From the NCBI RefSeq assembly GCF_030816725.1, contig NZ_JAUSYG010000001.1:2108001-2172000 (forward strand): a DNA stretch of 64,000 nucleotides, written 5' to 3'. This DNA is from Pseudarthrobacter defluvii. GTDB lineage: Bacteria > Actinomycetota > Actinomycetes > Actinomycetales > Micrococcaceae. Below are positions 61,633-64,000 of the stretch, in pieces (the first letter of the stretch is position 1; each line of letters starts with the position of its first letter). Made by a program: the position numbers and the translations under genes. The notes below the pieces were generated by a model that ran no database searches, was not told the origin of the DNA, and saw only the letters and a program-made list of their open reading frames with translations.

Positions 61633-61875
61633 CACCTGTCCCCTTCCCGCTGATAGCTGTTGCCTCTCATGGTCGGAGAGTATAGGGCCCGCGGTGTATG
61701 GCAGTGTTGCTTCCCGGTCGGATCTGGCTGTTTCACCGGGCCGGCCCCACCAATGATTGAAAACCTGCAGCGACTTCCCGTCCTCACAGAAGGGCGAGTG
61801 GGACCCGAGCAGTCAGTGCCATGTCTACTGCAGCGGCCAACCATAACGAAACGGTCACGAAAATTGCCCTTATTA

Positions 61876-61931
61876 TTGACAGCGCTGTCAGTCTGCGAGT
61901 TAGATCACACTCATGGATGACAGCGCTGTCG
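61876..61931 (+). promoter_or_regulatory. lacI promoter with two operator-like palindromes
   Basis: TTGACA (61876-61881) and TTAGAT (61900-61905), 18 bp apart, form a good promoter. The perfect 14-bp palindrome TGACAGCGCTGTCA (61877-61890) overlaps the -35 box. A second copy, TGACAGCGCTGTCG (13/14 match), lies at 61918-61931 inside the first codons of lacI. Centres are 41 bp apart, close to four helical turns, so a dimer pair could loop or bind one face. This is a classic autoregulated LacI arrangement. Confidence 0.8.
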
Positions 61932-62968
61932 AAGCAACACCGAAAGACGTATCAAAACAGGTGGTGCCGCGACTTGCGGATGTCGCAGTTCACGCCGGGG
62001 TTTCGCCCAAGACGGTGTCGCGCGTCGTAAACAATGAAGCGAATGTGCGGCCACAGGTCCGGGCCCAGGTCCTTCGGTCGGTGGCGGCTTTGGGTTATCG
62101 CCCGAATGCAGCCGCTCGTGCCTTGGTCACGCAACGGACCAATCAGATCGGACTCGTCGCGACCGCCAGCTCACTTTACGGTCCGACCGCTGGATTGTTC
62201 AGCTTGGAGCAGGCCGCCTGGAAGGCTGGCTACGGTCTGACACTCACAACGGTCAGAGAGGCATCCGAAGCGCACCTTGAAGAAGCCATCCATTACTTGA
62301 TGGTGCGTGGCGTTGAGGGAGTGATCGTTTCCGGCGTGGCGGGAGTTCTCCATCTCGAAGCGACCGCCCTGACTGACATGCCTCTGGTCAGTACCAGCCC
62401 CATCACGACGGAGTCGGCAAAGCACGTGTTAGTCGACACGGATCAGGTAGCAGGCACGAGGGCTGCCGTGCGTCATCTTTACGACGCCGGGCATCGCAGG
62501 ATTGCGCACCTGGCCGGACCGCTGGATTGGGACTCAGCAGCCCGGCGCCGCGAGGGATGGCTGCAAGAAGTGAAGGACCTGGACCTCTCCCCCGGCCCCC
62601 TCCTCGAAGGTGATTGGTCACCAAAGTCCGGATACGAAGCGGCGCTGACCCTCGATCGAACGTCAGCGACTGCCATTGTTGTCGCAAATGACCACATGGC
62701 GATGGGAGCCATCCGCGCCTTCAGTGAGCAGGGCATGCGCATCCCGGATGACATGTCAGTGGTCGGCTTCGACGACGTTCCGGAAGCCGCGTACCAGATG
62801 GTTCCCCTCACGACCGTTCGCCAGAATTTTTCCGCCGTCGCAGAACGTTCCGTCCGCGAACTGATTCATCTGATCGAAGGACGCACGGCGGAAGAGGCAA
62901 GCATTCATCTTCCTACCGAGCTGATCGTGCGGGACTCTACCGCACCTTATCCCAGGAATCCGAGCTGA
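61913..62968 (+). CDS. LacI family transcriptional regulator
   Basis: The protein has 351 residues. The N-terminal helix-turn-helix is LADVAVHAGVSPKTVSRVVN, with hinge region YRPNAAARALVTQRTNQIG. The sugar-sensor domain includes GVEGVIVSGVAG, RAAVRHLYDAGHRRIAHLAG and MSVVGFDDVPEAAYQMVPLT. It is intact, unlike the related C-terminal fragment at 27727-28083. Its promoter carries two copies of its probable operator. The sugar ABC binding-protein gene starts 117 bp downstream and is the likely target. Confidence 0.92.
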   Translation: MDDSAVEATPKDVSKQVVPRLADVAVHAGVSPKTVSRVVNNEANVRPQVRAQVLRSVAALGYRPNAAARALVTQRTNQIGLVATASSLYGPTAGLFSLEQAAWKAGYGLTLTTVREASEAHLEEAIHYLMVRGVEGVIVSGVAGVLHLEATALTDMPLVSTSPITTESAKHVLVDTDQVAGTRAAVRHLYDAGHRRIAHLAGPLDWDSAARRREGWLQEVKDLDLSPGPLLEGDWSPKSGYEAALTLDRTSATAIVVANDHMAMGAIRAFSEQGMRIPDDMSVVGFDDVPEAAYQMVPLTTVRQNFSAVAERSVRELIHLIEGRTAEEASIHLPTELIVRDSTAPYPRNPS

Positions 62969-62976
62969 TTTATCAG
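62961..62976 (+). terminator. weak hairpin at the lacI stop
   Basis: AGCTGA and TCAGCT flank a four-base loop (TTTA) across the lacI stop codon. At 6 bp it is short and the evidence is limited; it may attenuate read-through into the binding-protein gene. Confidence 0.25.
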
Positions 62977-63085
62977 CTTCTCAAGCTCCCGTAAGAACGA
63001 ACATCACCCAGTTCCCCGGCGCAGCGCGCGTCGACCTTACGGGCGAACTGCCGCACCGATCACCACCCATCAGAAAGCAGAAGCC

Positions 63086-64000
63086 ATGTCACGAGATATT
63101 TCACGTCGCTCCATCTTGGCCGCATTCCCCTTGGCTGCCCTGAGTGTTAGCGCTCTCAGCGCCTGCGGTGGCGGGACGTCCTCCGCGTCAGGCGGTGCAT
63201 CCTCCCCCGTCTCCCAAGCTGATATTGACGCCGCAATGCAGAAGGAGACAAAGCTGACCTTCTGGACTTGGGTCCCGGACATCCAAAAGGAAGTGGGCTT
63301 GTTCCAAGCCAAGTACCCTGCCGTGAAAGTCGAGGTGGTTAACGTCGGCCAGGGCGGGGCCCACTACCAGAAGCTGCGGGCGGCAATCCAAGCCGGAAAG
63401 GGGGCGCCGGACGTCGTGCAGATGGAGTTCGACAAACTGCCTTCGTTCACCCTTACGGACAACCTCCTGGACTTGACGCCATACGGCATAGGTGATTTGA
63501 AATCCGACTACCCGGCCTGGGTTTGGGACGGGGTGACTCCGGGTGGCAAGGGTATCTACGGCGTTCCCCAGGACACCGGCCCCATGGGGATGCTGTACCG
63601 CGAAGACCTCTTCACGGCCGCCGGAATTAGCGTCCCCAAGACGTGGGACGACTTCGCGGCCGCAGTTTCGAACTATCGGGCCAAGAACCCATCAAGCATG
63701 CTCGTCAACTGGGCCCCCAGCTCGGAGGCGAACATGTTGGGTCTCTTCTGGCAGGCCGGGGGCCGGCCCTTCTCCTTCGACGGGACAAAGAACGTCAAGA
63801 TCAACCTCACCGGGGACGCCGCGTGCAAGAAGGTCACCGCCTACTGGAACGATCTCTTCCGTTCAGGGAACATTGGTAACGAACCCGACTTCGCCGACGC
63901 CTGGTACCAGGGCCTAAACAACGGAAAGTACCGGCATGGCTGACAGGTGCTTGGGGCCCTGTGTTCCTGCAGGGAACCGCGAAGAGCACGGCTGGCAAAT
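63086..64000 (+). pseudogene. sugar ABC transporter substrate-binding lipoprotein, frameshifted and cut by window end
   Basis: About 283 residues of normal binding protein are readable: a Tat-like lipoprotein signal with RR (DISRRSILAAFPLAALS), the lipobox region LSALSACGGG, and the family-1 binding-protein body (LTFWTWVPDIQKEVGLF, YGVPQDTGPMGMLYREDLF). At about 63933 the frame is lost after NNGKYR. A one-base shift continues as WLTGAWGPVFLQGTAKSTAG to the window end, as in the family. One missing G there explains it. It should bind an oligosaccharide; the permease genes would lie beyond the window. Confidence 0.85.

Noticed and set aside
1..64000. CRISPR arrays, rRNA genes, prophage or insertion-sequence transposases
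   Set aside because: No spaced direct-repeat array, rRNA signature, transposase or integrase motif was seen on either strand; the only RNA gene recognised is tRNA-Sec.

Overview
The window is high-GC DNA typical of a soil actinobacterium. GTG and TTG starts are frequent. Several start codons are preceded only by a TANNNT box, as in leaderless transcripts. The family mix (SCO1664-type kinase fold, DUF1206, mucin-associated-like protein, GH15 trehalase family, BNR-4 protein) fits the Micrococcaceae, most likely Arthrobacter, Pseudarthrobacter or a relative. That genus-level placement is inference from gene content, not from a marker gene.

Layout. 1-14.2 kb is mostly housekeeping: the end of an alpha/beta hydrolase, a frameshifted HrpB helicase, small surface and membrane proteins, a 5'-3' exonuclease, a BNR-4 protein, a MoxR ATPase / VWA / DHFR-fold operon, a histidine phosphatase, an SCO1664-family protein, an SGNH hydrolase and an MBL hydrolase. 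14.1-25.4 kb holds a DUF1206 membrane protein, a short UvrA paralogue, a frameshifted SDR, an enoyl-CoA hydratase, a flavin reductase with an MHS-type MFS transporter, a flotillin/NfeD pair, and an aldo/keto reductase with an SMP-30 lactonase. 25.6-34.7 kb carries an acyltransferase-SGNH fusion, a deletion scar joining 5'-truncated lacI and GH10 xylanase remnants, a Gfo/Idh/MocA oxidoreductase, a CPBP protease, a P450, a lytic transglycosylase, an alcohol dehydrogenase and a small kinase.

34.7-44.6 kb is the centrepiece: a complete selenocysteine cassette. selB, selA and the tRNA-Sec gene (selC) lie on the minus strand and selD diverges from them. Next to it is a membrane formate dehydrogenase operon (fdhA-fdhB-nrfD) whose catalytic subunit is interrupted by an in-frame UGA followed by a SECIS-like hairpin. 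The decoding machinery and its evident substrate therefore lie together in under 10 kb.

44.9-50 kb contains a berberine-bridge-type flavoprotein, a frameshifted aminoglycoside-phosphotransferase-like gene, a decayed HtrA-like protease, a lipoprotein, a His/Cys-containing membrane-anchored protein and a MarR regulator. 50.1-58.5 kb is a tightly coupled plus-strand operon: a membrane protein, a gluconate-2-dehydrogenase subunit-3-like protein, a GMC oxidoreductase, a pyruvate-oxidase-like ThDP enzyme, an enolase-superfamily enzyme, a ZIP transporter and a GH15 hydrolase. Two tiny ORFs in it are stop-start coupled to the ZIP and GH15 genes. 58.7-64 kb has an ACS-type MFS transporter, an SDR remnant, a DoxX protein, a LacI regulator with two operator-like palindromes and a sugar ABC binding protein running off the end.

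Four otherwise well-conserved genes (hrpB, SDR, APH, ABC binding protein) each carry one single-base indel at a 2-4 base homopolymer. This pattern suggests residual sequencing error as much as real decay.
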